From contig DASQTB010000015.1 in assembly GCA_035642095.1 (NCBI GenBank), positions 1 to 10,582 of the forward strand: 10,582 bases of DNA. Direction: 5' to 3'. The position numbers and the translations under genes are program-made. The notes under the pieces were generated by a model that searched no databases, was not told where the DNA came from, and worked only from the letters and a program-made list of their open reading frames with translations. Source of the DNA: DASQTB01 sp035642095. GTDB lineage: Bacteria > Actinomycetota > UBA4738 > CALAEC01. Positions 1 through 5,851 of the stretch are shown here, piece by piece; positions within the stretch are counted from its first letter, which is position 1; each line of letters begins with the position of its first letter.

Positions 1-102
1 CTCCGCGACCCAGACGCTCTCGTAGCCGCCATCCTCGGCCATTCGAGCCAGGTCCGGGATGGCGGGCATCGGCCCGCCGACCACGATCCCCATCTCCGGC
101 AC
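1..102 (-). CDS. LLM-class (luciferase-like) flavin/F420-dependent oxidoreductase, N-terminal fragment
   Basis: Only the first 34 codons are present; the gene runs off the left edge. The translation has the usual start of the luciferase-like monooxygenase fold: a hydrophobic first strand (MGIVVGGPMP, residues 4-13), then a helix ending in the family-typical A-E-D-G-G-Y-E-S-V-W-V-A-E (residues 22-34). Members are TIM-barrel enzymes using FMN or F420 to oxidise or reduce diverse substrates; which cofactor applies here cannot be told from the fragment. The start is GTG at 102 or ATG at 93; the ATG gives MGIVVGG, the more natural first strand. It lies 25 nt after the stop of the upstream membrane-protein gene on the same strand, so it may be the last gene of the two-component operon. 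Family call is fairly secure, function is not. Confidence 0.72.
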   Translation of the reverse strand, partial: MPEMGIVVGGPMPAIPDLARMAEDGGYESVWVAE

Positions 103-127
103 GGCGGGAAGCCTACCGCAGCGATCT

Positions 128-1069
128 CTACGGAGCGGGGCCCATGAGGACGAAGGAGATCGCCCACCCGACCACCAGGATCAGCGTGCCGGCCATGATG
201 ACCCACAGGGGGAACTCGGGGAGGGTGCCGGGGTGCGGGTCGGACGGACCCCGCCGGAACGGATTACGGGCGGCCGATCGCAGCTGCATCCACGACGGCA
301 TGGCCCACAGGAAGACGAACAGCGACGACAGGATCCATGTGAGGAAGAGTCCGGGCGTGCCTCCCAGGAAGAAGAGGAAGAGCTCGAGCAACAGGGCAAC
401 CCCGGCGCCGGCCAGGAGGGAGAAGATGATCACGCTCCACACCGAGCGCCTGAGGGCGACGATCAACGAGATCAGGACGGCCGAGACCAGGGAACCCGCC
501 ACCGACGCCAGGTCGAAGCCGTTGCCCGTGACCATGCCGACGACCAGGACCACCCCCAGCGCGAACGGGAACGCGACCAGGAAGTCCCGGGCCCAGCGGG
601 GCCCTCGGTCCGGTCGGTCGGCCAGGATCGGTGCCTCGTCCGGGGCCGACCCGGGTCGCCGGAACGCTGCGAACCAGATGAAGGAGAGGATGATGCCGCC
701 CAGGATCGCCCCGAACGCGTAGCTGCCGAGAGACACGTCCCGACCCCGAACCGTCTGGTAAAGGGCATGCAGCCCGGCCACCAGCGGGATGGCCGCGATC
801 CCGAACAGCAAGCGCCGCACGCTGAATGGGGGAAAGGTTCGATTCCACCAGGCGTCGATCCGGGTTCGCCCGGTGAGGCGGACCTCGGGCGGCCCCTCCG
901 GTGACCCCGGAACGATGAGGGTCACGGATCCGCCCGCGTCTTCCCCAACCCACGGCGGCTCCAGAGGACCTTCCCAGCCACCGCGTTCGGGGCTCCACCG
1001 GAGCCACGACCCGTCCCCCCGTTCGGCCCACCAGCGCCCGTCACGCTCCACCTTGCGCACGAGGTTCAC
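128..1069 (-). CDS. Polytopic membrane protein of unknown function (313 aa)
   Basis: I do not recognise the family. The first ~80 residues are soluble and tryptophan-rich: residues 9-33 repeat a D-G-x-W / W-L-R-W-S-P / G-G-W-E pattern, like the short W-rich modules found at the N-terminus of many actinobacterial membrane proteins. About seven hydrophobic segments follow, near residues 86-105, 116-136, 162-182, 186-206, 209-233, 240-258 and 288-309, with an Arg/Pro-rich loop at 262-284. No catalytic motif was seen. The GTG start at 1069 has no convincing Shine-Dalgarno, so a later start (for example GTG at 1060) is possible. It lies 53 nt after the histidine kinase stop on the same strand, and the luciferase-like gene follows 25 nt after it, so cotranscription with the two-component genes is likely. 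Base usage matches its neighbours. Confidence 0.82.
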   Translation of the reverse strand: MNLVRKVERDGRWWAERGDGSWLRWSPERGGWEGPLEPPWVGEDAGGSVTLIVPGSPEGPPEVRLTGRTRIDAWWNRTFPPFSVRRLLFGIAAIPLVAGLHALYQTVRGRDVSLGSYAFGAILGGIILSFIWFAAFRRPGSAPDEAPILADRPDRGPRWARDFLVAFPFALGVVLVVGMVTGNGFDLASVAGSLVSAVLISLIVALRRSVWSVIIFSLLAGAGVALLLELFLFFLGGTPGLFLTWILSSLFVFLWAMPSWMQLRSAARNPFRRGPSDPHPGTLPEFPLWVIMAGTLILVVGWAISFVLMGPAP

Positions 1070-1122
1070 AGGGTCAGGGTCGGCGGACCGTGGCCGATCC
1101 TTGACGCCCCCGTCGTCGATCG

Positions 1123-2244
1123 CTAACCGGGGGCGGGAAGCGTGAATCGGATCCTGGTGCCCCCTCCCGGCCGACCCTCCGCAGTGATGCGGCCGCCGTG
1201 AGCCTCGACCAGACCTTTGGCGATGGCCAGGCCGAGCCCGGCGCCGCCGGTGTCGGCGGCCTTGACGAAGCGATCGAAGACGGAAGAGAGCATCTCCGGA
1301 GAGATCCCCGGTCCGGTGTCGTCCACGATGAACTCGACGGCCCGATCCTCGGCCGCAGGAGCAGCCATCACCCGGACCGACCCTCCCCGGGGCGTGTGAC
1401 GAACCGCGTTCTGGAGGAGATTCCCCAGGACCTCTCCGATCCGCATCGGGTCGGCGTCGAGGGCCGGGAGCCCCGTCGCCACCTCCGCCCGGAGCGTGAC
1501 GCCCGCAGCGTCCGCCCTCGGGCCGAAGCTCGCCATGGCGTCGTTCACCACCTCGGTCGGTCCGACGCGCTCCCGGTCCAGGCGCAGGGCGCCGGCCTCG
1601 GCAGTGGACAGGGTCCGGAGATCATCCAGGAGCCGAGCCATCACCGTGGTCTCGTCCAGGACCGGTCCCAGGTGCGCTCGGTCGGGCGGATAGAGGCCGT
1701 CCAGCACGCCCTCCACGCTTCCCCGAATCACCGACAGCGGGGTCCGGAGCTCGTGCGCGAGGTCCGCCAGGAGGCTCCGTCGCTGCTCGTCGTTGGCACC
1801 CAGCTGTTCGGTCATCGCGTTGAACGCTCGGGCCAGGCGACGAACCTCTCGGGTTCCTCGCTCGGGGACCCGAACGGCGTAGTCCCCGGCCGCAACCCGA
1901 TCGGCGGCGCCCATGACATCTCCCACCGGGCCGGCCATCCGTCGAACCGTCCGGATGACCGCGCCGATCGCCAGGCCGAGGATGACCAGACCGAGCAGTG
2001 CCCCCGGCACGACTAACCCGCTCCTCAGATGGAACGCTCCGGAGAGGAGGCTGACGGCCAGCGCGCTGGCCAGGAACACCAAGCCGAAGAAGAACAGTGC
2101 CGCGAACCACATCCGCCGGACGAAGCGCCCCCGGACCCCGCGCCACGCGTCCGGCCCGCGGGGCGGGAACGGCTCGTTCTCGGGCCACCATGGCGGCGGG
2201 CCGCCGGGCCCCCCGCCCGATCCGTGGCGGTGCCACCTACCCAT
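1123..2244 (-). CDS. Sensor histidine kinase of a two-component system (HAMP, HisKA, HATPase_c), short-loop sensor
   Basis: 373 aa inner-membrane kinase. Residues 1-37 form an unusual Gly/Pro/Trp/His-rich cytoplasmic leader. Two helices follow (about 46-68 and 77-98) with only about eight residues between them, so there is no extracytoplasmic sensor domain. Next are HAMP (~98-150), the phosphoacceptor H-box D-L-A-H-E-L-R-T-P with His164, and the ATPase domain: N-box Asn275/Asn279, G1 box D-T-G-P-G-I at 309-314, F-box 322-328, and G2 box G-G-A-G-L-G-L-A at 333-340. All key residues are intact. I chose ATG at 2244 because it overlaps the response-regulator stop by 8 nt, a usual coupling arrangement; upstream in-frame codons lie over the regulator and read as low-complexity non-coding sequence. 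It should phosphorylate the regulator encoded immediately upstream. With so small a loop it probably senses within the membrane, through a partner protein, or via its cytoplasmic leader. Confidence 0.95.
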   Translation of the reverse strand: MGRWHRHGSGGGPGGPPPWWPENEPFPPRGPDAWRGVRGRFVRRMWFAALFFFGLVFLASALAVSLLSGAFHLRSGLVVPGALLGLVILGLAIGAVIRTVRRMAGPVGDVMGAADRVAAGDYAVRVPERGTREVRRLARAFNAMTEQLGANDEQRRSLLADLAHELRTPLSVIRGSVEGVLDGLYPPDRAHLGPVLDETTVMARLLDDLRTLSTAEAGALRLDRERVGPTEVVNDAMASFGPRADAAGVTLRAEVATGLPALDADPMRIGEVLGNLLQNAVRHTPRGGSVRVMAAPAAEDRAVEFIVDDTGPGISPEMLSSVFDRFVKAADTGGAGLGLAIAKGLVEAHGGRITAEGRPGGGTRIRFTLPAPG

Positions 2245-2920
2245 CGGCGAACCGGTAGCCGACCCCCCGGACGGTGAGGAGATATCTCGGGTGGCCGGGC
2301 GTGGGCTCGATCTTCCGGCGGACGTTCTTGACGTGCGCGTCGATGGCCCGCTCATAGGACTCGATCGCCACACCGTGGATGGCGTCGAGAAGCTGGCCTC
2401 GTGTGAAGACCCGTCCGGGCTCACGAACCAGCGTAGCCAGCAGCTGAAACTCCGTCGGGGTGAGCTCGACGTCGCGACCGTCCACCGATACGCGCATCCG
2501 AGGAACATCCACTTCGACCGGTCCGGCGCGAAGCACCTCCGCCCCACCGGCCCGCGCCACGTCCGTGCGACGGAGCACCGCTCGGACCCTGGCCACGAGC
2601 TCCTTCGGACTGAACGGCTTGACGACGTAGTCGTCGGCTCCCAGCTCCAAGCCCGCCACGCGATCCGTCTCGTCGCCGCGGGCGGTGAGCATCACGATCG
2701 GCACGGTGGACGTCCGGCGGAGCTCCCGCGTGACGTCGAGTCCGTCTCGGCCGGGCAGGCCGAGATCGAGGACGACCAGGTCCGGGCGGTGTCCGCGAGC
2801 ACTGGAGAGGGCGGAGTCACCGTCGCCGGCCACGAGCACCTCGAAGCCGGCGTGTTCCAGGTAGTCCCGAACCAGGCGGGCGATCTTCATCTCGTCCTCG
2901 ACGACCAGGATCGTCCTCAT
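2237..2920 (-). CDS. OmpR/PhoB-family response regulator
   Basis: 227 aa, the normal length. The receiver domain (residues 1-117) has every switch residue: acidic pair Glu8/Asp9, phosphoacceptor Asp52 in V-V-L-D-L-G-L-P, Thr79 in M-L-T-A, and Lys101 in V-V-K-P-F. The C-terminal winged helix (~130-225) has the family hallmarks L-T-P-T-E-F-Q-L-L at 153-161, the recognition-helix region D-A-H-V-K-N-V-R-R-K-I at 194-204, and the closing wing V-R-G-V-G-Y-R-F at 217-224. It should act as a cytoplasmic, phosphorylation-dependent transcription factor partnered with the kinase whose ATG overlaps its stop. The ATG at 2920 has no Shine-Dalgarno but sits 7 nt after a TACGCT -10-like box, which suggests leaderless expression from its own promoter. 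Its regulon is unknown; the 11-bp direct repeat upstream of the neighbouring small membrane protein gene is a candidate target. Confidence 0.97.
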   Translation of the reverse strand: MRTILVVEDEMKIARLVRDYLEHAGFEVLVAGDGDSALSSARGHRPDLVVLDLGLPGRDGLDVTRELRRTSTVPIVMLTARGDETDRVAGLELGADDYVVKPFSPKELVARVRAVLRRTDVARAGGAEVLRAGPVEVDVPRMRVSVDGRDVELTPTEFQLLATLVREPGRVFTRGQLLDAIHGVAIESYERAIDAHVKNVRRKIEPTPGHPRYLLTVRGVGYRFADG

Positions 2921-2927
2921 CGCTCGA

Positions 2928-2954
2928 AGCGTAGCGGGAGCGGGGCGGAGGCAA
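2928..2954 (-). promoter_or_regulatory. Candidate leaderless promoter of the response-regulator gene
   Basis: On the minus strand, TTGCCT (2954-2949) is followed after 15 nt by TACGCT (2933-2928), then 7 nt and the ATG at 2920. The -10 box fits TANNNT, and its distance to ATG is that expected for a leaderless transcript. The 15-nt spacer is short, so the -35 assignment is weak. The -35 falls on the centre of the perfect dyad at 2940-2966. Confidence 0.4.
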
Positions 2955-2966
2955 CCTCCGCCCCGC
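2940..2966. repeat. Perfect 12-bp inverted repeat (3-nt loop) between the small membrane protein and the response regulator
   Basis: Arms GCGGGGCGGAGG (2940-2951) and CCTCCGCCCCGC (2955-2966) pair perfectly around the loop CAA. It lies 20 nt beyond the stop of the small membrane protein and 19 nt before the regulator start. As RNA it would be a very stable terminator-like stem, but no U-tract follows on the minus strand. As DNA it is a dyad centred on the putative -35 of the regulator promoter, so it could instead be an operator. A factor-independent terminator without a U-tract, common in high-GC bacteria, is the simplest reading. Confidence 0.7.
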
Positions 2967-2986
2967 GTCCGGGCAGCCCGGCCTCG

Positions 2987-3340
2987 CTAGGCGGTGCCCG
3001 TGTCGCCCGGCGATCGCTCGGTCGTCTCGCGCTCGTGGAGCCGCCGGTGCAGGTCCTCGATGGCCCGCTCCCGGGACTCCCAGTGGTGGCCTCCGGGACC
3101 CCACCGCCGGCCCCAGAACGCCCCCCTGATCAGGAAGAAGATCAGGAAGAAGAACAGCAGCGGGAACACGAACCCGAACGGGAAGAACCCGTACCCGGGC
3201 CCGACCACCCGGACCACCTCACCGGCCCGTCCGGTTTCCTCCAGACCCTGGGACACGCCCGCGTTGTAGGCACCGATGCCCACGGCCACCGCGACCAGGG
3301 CGACCAAGACGATCACAGCGATCCACATCCCCCGTCGCAT
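2987..3340 (-). CDS. Small two-helix membrane protein with His/Trp-rich cytoplasmic tail, first gene of the two-component cluster
   Basis: 117 aa. Helix 1 (residues 6-26) may be a signal anchor. Next is a ~25-residue loop (A-Y-N-A-G-V-S-Q-G, then V-V-R-V-V-G-P-G), then a Phe-rich second helix (about 52-73). The tail begins G-A-F-W-G-R-R-W-G-P-G-G-H-H-W at 73-87 and ends in a charged helix with H-R-R-L-H-E-R-E. I picked ATG at 3340 rather than the upstream in-frame start at 3364 because AGGAGG lies 6 nt before it. I have seen similar short Phe/Gly/His/Trp-rich membrane proteins beside OmpR-type two-component genes in actinobacteria and chloroflexi, but know no established function. A role as sensor accessory, metal-binding protein or envelope-stress target is inference. 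The hairpin and promoter downstream may uncouple it from the regulator gene. Confidence 0.85.
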   Translation of the reverse strand: MRRGMWIAVIVLVALVAVAVGIGAYNAGVSQGLEETGRAGEVVRVVGPGYGFFPFGFVFPLLFFFLIFFLIRGAFWGRRWGPGGHHWESRERAIEDLHRRLHERETTERSPGDTGTA

Positions 3341-3346
3341 CTCGTT

Positions 3347-3352
3347 CCTCCT
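3347..3352 (-). promoter_or_regulatory. Shine-Dalgarno AGGAGG that sets the start of the small membrane protein
   Basis: Minus-strand AGGAGG ends 6 nt before the ATG at 3340. It would lie inside the gene if translation began at 3364, so 3340 is the better start. Confidence 0.8.
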
Positions 3353-3387
3353 CTCGACGGTCATCGCGGAGATGGTCCGTCGGCCGT

Positions 3388-3403
3388 GTGAATCCAGCGT
3401 GAA
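3388..3403. promoter_or_regulatory. Candidate response-regulator binding site (direct repeat, 11-bp period)
   Basis: GTGAA occurs at 3388-3392 and again at 3399-3403 (TTCAC-N6-TTCAC on the minus strand), exactly 11 bp apart in the divergent spacer between the small membrane protein and the AlkB gene. OmpR/PhoB-family regulators typically bind short tandem repeats one helical turn apart, so this is a plausible site for the regulator encoded next door. The half-site is only 5 bp and could be chance. Confidence 0.35.
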
Positions 3404-3438
3404 CGGCGCGCGGAGGATTCAGGAGATCGTGACCGCGG

Positions 3439-3444
3439 TACAGT
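3439..3444 (+). promoter_or_regulatory. Candidate -10 box of the AlkB-like gene (leaderless)
   Basis: TACAGT lies 7 nt before the ATG at 3452 and fits TANNNT. No Shine-Dalgarno precedes the ATG, so transcription probably starts at or near the A of the start codon. No clear -35 was found. Confidence 0.4.
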
Positions 3445-3451
3445 CGGTCCG

Positions 3452-4114
3452 ATGTCGCCTTCCCCCGGCCTTCATTGGCAGCCCTCCCTCTTCGCGGTCG
3501 AGCCGGCAGACATCGACCGGGCGTTCGAGGGAGTCGAGCGGATCCACCTGGACGACGAGGCCTGGGTCGATCACGGGCCGGGGTGGGTGGCAGGATCGGA
3601 CCGTCTGTTCGAGGCCGTGCTCGAGGGCCGGGGATGGCAGCAGCGGTCCCGACGGATGTACGACCAGACGGTCCCGGAGCCCCGCTTGACCGCGCCGTGG
3701 AACCTCCAGTCCGGCGAGCCTCTGGAGCCGCCGATCCTGGAGGACATCCGGAAGGTCCTGTCGGACCGTTACGAGCGCGAGTTCGACTCCGTAGGCTTCA
3801 ACCTGTACCGCGACGGCCGGGACAGCGTCGCCTGGCATGCCGATCGGATCCCCAAAGAGATCAGCACGCCGATCGTGGCTCTGGTCTCGTTGGGAGAACC
3901 GCGCAAGCTCCTCCTCCGCCCGAAGGGCGGGGGGTCGTCGCGATCGTTCCTCCTCGGCCGGGGCGATCTCCTGGTGACCGGAGGGCAGACCCAGCGGACG
4001 TGGGAACACAGCGTCCCCAAGGTGGCCAGGGCGGGGCCCCGGATCAGCCTGGCGTACCGTCACGGGATGGAGCCCGCCACGTACCACGGCGGCGGGGACG
4101 ACGAGGCCTCCTGA
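3452..4114 (+). CDS. alkB: AlkB-family 2-oxoglutarate/Fe(II)-dependent dioxygenase (nucleic-acid dealkylation repair)
   Basis: 220 aa, normal for the family. AlkB enzymes oxidatively remove methyl and larger alkyl groups (1-methyladenine, 3-methylcytosine, etheno adducts) from DNA or RNA using Fe(II), O2 and 2-oxoglutarate. The jelly-roll core is intact. The iron ligands are His129 and Asp131 in W-H-A-D and His186 in W-E-H-S-V-P-K. The 2-oxoglutarate-binding arginines fit Arg197 and Arg203 in R-I-S-L-A-Y-R. The substrate-lid region has P-R-L-T-A-P-W at 77-83, as in AlkB and ALKBH2/3-like proteins. F-N-L-Y-R-D-G at 116-122 precedes the active site. The N-terminal L-H-W-Q-P-S-L-F motif is typical of annotated bacterial members and supports ATG at 3452. 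It stands alone, divergent from the small membrane protein and convergent with the PhzF-like gene. The E. coli enzyme belongs to the adaptive response; no Ada gene is visible here. Confidence 0.93.
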   Translation: MSPSPGLHWQPSLFAVEPADIDRAFEGVERIHLDDEAWVDHGPGWVAGSDRLFEAVLEGRGWQQRSRRMYDQTVPEPRLTAPWNLQSGEPLEPPILEDIRKVLSDRYEREFDSVGFNLYRDGRDSVAWHADRIPKEISTPIVALVSLGEPRKLLLRPKGGGSSRSFLLGRGDLLVTGGQTQRTWEHSVPKVARAGPRISLAYRHGMEPATYHGGGDDEAS

Positions 4115-4127
4115 GCGGGCCCGTTCG

Positions 4128-4164
4128 TGGGGCTCGGTGGTGAACGGCCGCTCGGTGAGCCCCA
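4128..4164. terminator. Possible bidirectional terminator between convergent genes
   Basis: TGGGGCTC (4128-4135) and GAGCCCCA (4157-4164) are perfect 8-bp arms around a 21-nt loop containing the smaller self-complementary CGGCCG. It lies 13 nt past the AlkB stop and faces the end of the minus-strand PhzF-like gene. There is no U-tract and the loop is long. The rest of 4115-4261 shows no gene. Confidence 0.35.
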
Positions 4165-4261
4165 GTCCTGGGCGCGGCGGCCTCGAGCACCCGGGCGGTG
4201 TCCACATGTCCGTTCTGGCGGGCGAGCCCACGGCGGCGAGGACCGTCCGACGATCTACCGC

Positions 4262-5089
4262 TCACCGATCCAACGTACCCGTGATGCACGTCACCGTTCC
4301 GCCGCCCACCCAGATCGTGCCGTCCTCGTCCTGGGAGACATGCACCCGGCCGACTCGGCCCGTGGCCGCCCCCTGACTGGCCACGTAGGGCGCGGTGGCT
4401 CGGCCGGTGGCCAGGAGCCACTGTGCCAGCGACGCGTTGAGGCTGCCGGTGACCGGATCCTCCGCCGTCGCCCCATCCTTGGGGAAGAAGGCCCGGACCT
4501 CGAACGCGAACTCGGACCCGGATGGGAACGAACCGACCACGCCGATGTCCAGATCGACGAGCCCGGGGCGAAGGGCAAGCACCGCCTCGGCGCTTCGGAG
4601 CAGCACGGCCACCCAGCCCGGCCCGTTGTCGGCCCACCGGGCGTCGACGACCTCACCGCGGTCGATTCGGAGTTGCCGAGCGATCCGTTCCACGACGGCC
4701 TCGTCGACCTCGCCCGACCGGAGCAGGGGCGGTGCAGCGAAGCTCAGCCCATGCTGGGCGTTGCGGATGGGAACCAGACCGATGCCGCACTCCTGCATGA
4801 TCGAGTCCCCGCCCGCCGGATCTCCGCCCTCCTCCAGCCACGCGTGGCACGTTCCCAGGCTGGGGTGGCCCGCGAACGGAAGCTCCGTCGATGGCGTGAA
4901 GATGCGAACTCGGTAGTCGGCCCGAACCGAGGTGGGCCGCAGAACGAACGTCGTCTCCGAGAGGTTGGTCCACCTGGCGAAGCGCTGCATCTCCTCCACG
5001 GAGAGACCATCGGCATCGAGTACGACGGCCACCGGATTCCCGAGATAGGGCGTGGTGGTGAACACATCGACCTGGCGAAAGGGCCGCAC
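4262..5089 (-). CDS. PhzF-family isomerase-like protein
   Basis: 275 aa, the usual length for this two-domain diaminopimelate-epimerase-like fold. PhzF itself isomerises trans-2,3-dihydro-3-hydroxyanthranilate in phenazine synthesis, but most bacterial homologues have unknown substrates. Family landmarks are present: N-terminal F-R-Q-V-D-V-F-T, G-N-P-V-A-V at 17-22, the general acid/base Glu45 in N-L-S-E-T-T-F-V, F-T-P-S-T-E-L-P-F-A-G-H-P at 64-76 with His75, and E-D-P-V-T-G-S at 210-216 with Asp211, matching PhzF Glu45, His74 and Asp208. No other phenazine gene is present, so I give no gene symbol. The start is GTG at 5089, without a Shine-Dalgarno but 9 nt after an extended -10 box, so it is probably transcribed separately from the MarR gene 93 nt upstream, although read-through is possible. 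Confidence 0.92.
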   Translation of the reverse strand: MRPFRQVDVFTTTPYLGNPVAVVLDADGLSVEEMQRFARWTNLSETTFVLRPTSVRADYRVRIFTPSTELPFAGHPSLGTCHAWLEEGGDPAGGDSIMQECGIGLVPIRNAQHGLSFAAPPLLRSGEVDEAVVERIARQLRIDRGEVVDARWADNGPGWVAVLLRSAEAVLALRPGLVDLDIGVVGSFPSGSEFAFEVRAFFPKDGATAEDPVTGSLNASLAQWLLATGRATAPYVASQGAATGRVGRVHVSQDEDGTIWVGGGTVTCITGTLDR

Positions 5090-5098
5090 CGTCGGTCG

Positions 5099-5107
5099 AG
5101 TATCACA
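5099..5107 (-). promoter_or_regulatory. Candidate extended -10 promoter of the PhzF-like gene
   Basis: Minus-strand TGTGATACT is a TGN extended -10 followed 9 nt later by the GTG at 5089. This would give a leader of about zero to three nucleotides. No -35 was identified. Confidence 0.4.
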
Positions 5108-5174
5108 CTGATCGAGCGGCGGCGGCCCACTCCAGCCCTTCGCGGATGCTGATCCAGCCGCCGGTAAAGTTGCT

Positions 5175-5191
5175 GCCGGCTATCAGCCGGC
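5175..5191 (-). terminator. Short hairpin across the marR stop codon
   Basis: GCCGGCT (5175-5181) pairs perfectly with AGCCGGC (5185-5191) around a 3-nt loop, overlapping the TGA at 5183-5185. On the minus strand the following bases are AGCAACTTTACC, only weakly U-rich. It may attenuate read-through into the PhzF-like gene. Confidence 0.3.
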
Positions 5192-5677
5192 CTCGGCCCT
5201 CAGGGATTGCAGGATCCGGGCGAGGACGGAGCTCGCCCGCCGAAGATCCGCTTCGCCCACCTCAGCGCCCATCGTATCGGCCCACGACCGCTGGGCGGCC
5301 TGGATCCGGTTGAGCGCCCGCCGGCCTCGTGGCGTGAGACGCAACAACTGAGCGCGCCGGTGGTCAGGGTTCTTGTCGTACGCGGCCCACCCCTCCCGCA
5401 CCAGGGCGTCCGCCACCCGCTGGACGCTCTGACGGGCCAGTCCCCACAGTCGGGCGATGTGGGACACCGTCGAGGGGGCGTCCTCGATCGCTGCGAGCAC
5501 CCTCCACCGGGCACTGGTGTGCCCCGTCGGCCTGGCCAGCGCGTCCCCGGCGGCCGCCAGCAATCCGTCGAGCTGAAAGACCTGGACCACGAGCTCGCTG
5601 AATGCATCTCCGGCCGGAGTCCGCGACGGGTGATCGGAATTGACAGCGTCCTGTCGTTGGGATACCCTCGTTGTCAT
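5183..5677 (-). CDS. MarR-family transcriptional repressor
   Basis: 164 aa. MarR proteins are dimeric winged-helix repressors released by small phenolic or drug-like ligands, by oxidation, or by metals. Residues 24-50 form the first dimerisation helix and 54-118 the DNA-binding domain: T-S-A-R-W-R-V-L-A-A-I at 54-64, helix-turn-helix S-H-I-A-R-L-W-G-L-A-R-Q-S-V-Q-R at 72-87, and the wing N-P-D-H-R-R-A-Q-L-L-R-L-T at 103-115. Residues 119-160 return to the dimer interface. The first ~23 residues are polar and probably disordered. The ATG at 5677 gives a normal-length protein but lies inside a perfect operator-like dyad, and a second copy sits over codons 8-12, so negative autoregulation is very likely. 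It is divergent from the exporter genes starting at 5852, the classic arrangement for a MarR protein controlling drug efflux. The ligand cannot be predicted. Confidence 0.95.
   Translation of the reverse strand: MTTRVSQRQDAVNSDHPSRTPAGDAFSELVVQVFQLDGLLAAAGDALARPTGHTSARWRVLAAIEDAPSTVSHIARLWGLARQSVQRVADALVREGWAAYDKNPDHRRAQLLRLTPRGRRALNRIQAAQRSWADTMGAEVGEADLRRASSVLARILQSLRAEAG
5641..5656. promoter_or_regulatory. Second MarR operator-like site inside marR
   Basis: TGACAG-CGTC-CTGTCG repeats the architecture of the dyad at 5676-5693 (TGACAG, 4-bp spacer, CTGTCA) with one mismatch in the last base. It lies within marR codons 8-12, centre to centre 36 bp from the first site, compatible with cooperative binding or a roadblock. 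Confidence 0.5.
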
Positions 5678-5693
5678 GACAGTATTCTGTCAT
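5676..5693. promoter_or_regulatory. MarR operator candidate overlapping the marR start codon
   Basis: ATGACAG-TATT-CTGTCAT is a perfect 18-bp dyad (7-bp arms, 4-bp spacer). Its left end covers the first two bases of the marR start codon (5675-5677), and it overlaps ATATCT at 5692-5697, a possible minus-strand -10 region (AGATAT). Size and spacing suit MarR dimers. A second near-copy at 5641-5656 strengthens the call. Confidence 0.6.
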
Positions 5694-5805
5694 ATCTGAG
5701 AGCGGGGTGAAGAGCCGTCCGGCATCCTGGCCGATCACCGATGACTTTCGATAGGCTACCCGGTCGTTTGAGTGTGAGCGCTCGGACAAGTTGACGGTGG
5801 AAACA

Positions 5806-5822
5806 AACGCCGCACAGGCGTT
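5806..5822 (+). repeat. Small inverted repeat in the 5' region of the exporter operon
   Basis: AACGCC (5806-5811) and GGCGTT (5817-5822) flank GCACA, 17 nt upstream of the Shine-Dalgarno of the ATPase gene. It may be an operator half or a leader hairpin. The rest of the 174-bp marR/exporter spacer (5678-5851) shows a possible -10 (TAGGCT, 5752-5757) and TTGACG at 5791-5796, but no promoter pair I would defend. Confidence 0.3.
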
Positions 5823-5851
5823 GTTGCGAAGAGGGTGAGGGAGGTGAGGCA

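Noticed and set aside
61..78. GC-rich inverted repeat GGCGGGC/GCCCGCC at the left edge
   Set aside because: It lies within the coding start of the luciferase-like gene and follows from its Gly/Pro codons.
59..1145. Long plus-strand open frames over the 313-aa membrane protein gene
   Set aside because: They are antisense shadows: highly charged, low-complexity translations, while the minus strand encodes coherent membrane helices.
2245..2547. Extending the histidine kinase start upstream to 2547
   Set aside because: The extra 101 codons lie entirely within the response-regulator gene in another frame and read as low-complexity shadow sequence. The ATG at 2244 overlaps the regulator stop by 8 nt as expected for coupled genes.
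4262..5089. Evidence for a phenazine biosynthesis locus because of the PhzF-like gene
   Set aside because: No other phenazine gene is present, and most PhzF-family proteins act outside that pathway.
5090..5182. Minus-strand peptide G-W-I-S-I-R-E-G-L-E-W-A-A-A-A-R-S-V followed by a stop, between marR and the PhzF-like gene
   Set aside because: It has no plausible start codon or ribosome site, and upstream it simply runs into marR in another frame. It is too short to call a gene.
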